Shown here: piece by piece, positions 6,340-7,200 of the stretch
How positions within the stretch are numbered: position 1 is the stretch's first letter
How the letters are laid out: each line of letters begins with the position of its first letter
Assembly (NCBI GenBank): GCA_023246555.1
Contig: JAHFIC010000014.1
Span: forward strand, 1 to 7,200
Direction of reading: 5' to 3'
Length of the DNA stretch: 7,200 bases
From: Candidatus Magasanikiibacteriota bacterium
GTDB lineage: Bacteria > Patescibacteriota > Patescibacteriia > Magasanikbacterales > UBA922
Translations under genes and position numbers: made by a program
The notes under the pieces: model-generated
What the model saw: the letters and a program-made list of their open reading frames with translations, nothing else
The model's database searches: none
Told to the model about the DNA's origin: nothing

Positions 6340-7176
6340 ATGGAAAATCACAAGCTTAATGATCCGGATTTTGATCAGCCAACAGCTAGTGAACCAAGTT
6401 CGAACAACACAAGTCAACAATCATTTTTTAGCCAATTACCGCCAAAGGTAACATTCGTTATTGGCCTGGTCGGCGGAATTCTTGTTCTCTGCACGATTGG
6501 TTTTTTTGTCCTGCTTTCGATTTTTCTCAAAGGCGGGATTGGCATCACCAGCGCCTCTAACCCTTCGGACACTGGCCTCGCGGCAGCGCCAAGCGCTCCC
6601 ACTCCTCGCCCACAAGCGCCCACCGGAGCCGTGCCGCCGGTCGACAAAACCGATCATGTCCGCGGCGATAAAAATGCCGAGCTGACGTGGATTGAATATT
6701 CGGACTTTGAGTGTCCATTTTGCCAACGCTTCCATCCGTCCATGCTCCAAATGATGGCCGAGTACAAAGGCAAGGTGAAGTGGGTCTACCGCCATTTCCC
6801 ATTATCATTTCACCAGAATGCCCAAAAGGAAGCCGAGGCCAGTGAATGCGCCGCCGAACTTGGCGGCAATGATGCTTTCTGGAAATACACGGACGCGATT
6901 TTTGAGCGCACGACGTCGAATGGAACAGGCTTTGCCCTAAATGCCCTCGTCCCACTGGCCAAAGAAATCGGTCTTAATGAAACAAAATTCAAGAATTGTC
7001 TTGATAGTGGCAAATACGTGCAGTATGTCATTGATCAAATGAATGCCGGCGCTGCTGCCGGAGTCAATGGCACGCCTGGATCGTTCTTGATTGGTAAAGA
7101 TGGCCAGGCGCAACTCATTTCTGGCGCTTTGCCCTACGAACAAATTAAAGCCGCGCTTGAGGCTGCGCTTCGCTAA
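6340..7176 (+). CDS. Membrane-anchored DsbA-like thiol oxidoreductase
   Basis: Likely makes or shuffles disulfides in exported proteins on the outer face of the membrane. The 278-aa product has a polar, Asn/Ser/Gln-rich N-terminus (1-35) and one hydrophobic anchor (~37-63). There is no signal-peptidase site that I would trust. A Pro/Ala-rich linker (~72-104) leads to a thioredoxin-fold domain (~105-278). The active site is C125-P-F-C128 in the YSDFECPFC context of the DsbA-like Thioredoxin_4 group. GTPGSFLIG (244-252) supplies the cis-proline at P246. A second cysteine pair, C170 and C220, may form a structural disulfide. It starts 35 bp after copA with no Shine-Dalgarno; the AT-rich gap has no convincing promoter or terminator, so it may be read through from the copper genes. 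Partners could be a VKOR- or DsbB-type oxidase, not seen here. The fold is firm; the link with copper is from position only. Confidence 0.93.
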   Translation: MENHKLNDPDFDQPTASEPSSNNTSQQSFFSQLPPKVTFVIGLVGGILVLCTIGFFVLLSIFLKGGIGITSASNPSDTGLAAAPSAPTPRPQAPTGAVPPVDKTDHVRGDKNAELTWIEYSDFECPFCQRFHPSMLQMMAEYKGKVKWVYRHFPLSFHQNAQKEAEASECAAELGGNDAFWKYTDAIFERTTSNGTGFALNALVPLAKEIGLNETKFKNCLDSGKYVQYVIDQMNAGAAAGVNGTPGSFLIGKDGQAQLISGALPYEQIKAALEAALR

Positions 7177-7189
7177 ACATCCTTAAATT

Positions 7190-7200
7190 ATGAAAAATCA
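7190..7200 (+). CDS. Possible start of the next gene, cut by the window edge
   Basis: An ATG at 7190 opens a frame reading M-K-N before the window ends, 13 bases after the DsbA-like gene. The lysine- and asparagine-rich start and short gap fit the spacing of the other genes here. DsbA-like genes are often next to a VKOR or DsbB-type oxidase, but three residues cannot show what this is. Confidence 0.35.

Overview
The window is a tightly packed block of bacterial genes, all on the + strand, and reads like accessory genome from a small-genome bacterium. I infer a member of the Patescibacteria/CPR (Parcubacteria-like) from three things: short gaps, no recognisable Shine-Dalgarno sequence before any start, and proteins resembling the HMA-TauE/SafE-cupredoxin and anchored DsbA-like proteins I associate with that group. 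This assignment is from memory and was not tested. TGA works as a normal stop: one gene ends in tandem TGA-TAG and another in an ATGA overlap, so a TGA-recoded code is unlikely.

Region by region. Positions 2-1498 hold the 3' part of a membrane lipid phosphatase gene (PAP2 plus LssY C-terminal domain). Its frame stays open to the left window edge, so it is probably a longer DedA-PAP2-LssY fusion cut by the window. A 58-bp gap (1499-1556) carries a promoter-like sequence overlapping a palindrome. Next comes a 150-aa two-helix membrane protein with a Met/Cys/His-rich external loop (1557-2009). After a 63-bp gap with small repeats, a compact copper-handling cluster follows. It contains a 550-aa fusion of two HMA-like domains, a TauE/SafE/DsbD-type membrane core and a C-terminal cupredoxin (2073-3725). 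It also contains a 69-aa CopZ-like chaperone (3741-3950), overlapping by 4 bp a P1B-1 copper ATPase, CopA (3947-6304). A membrane-anchored DsbA-like thiol oxidoreductase follows (6340-7176), and a further gene may start at 7190.

How they may work together (inference): the chaperone gives Cu(I) to CopA for export. The fusion protein could carry Cu or electrons between its cytoplasmic HMA domain and its external Cys/Met cupredoxin. The Met-rich membrane protein could bind exported metal, and the DsbA-like protein could act on the external cysteines. No metal-responsive regulator, insertion sequence, tRNA, rRNA or CRISPR was seen. The most unusual items are the fusion architecture, the unrecognised Met/Cys-rich protein, and the palindrome at the likely head of the cluster.
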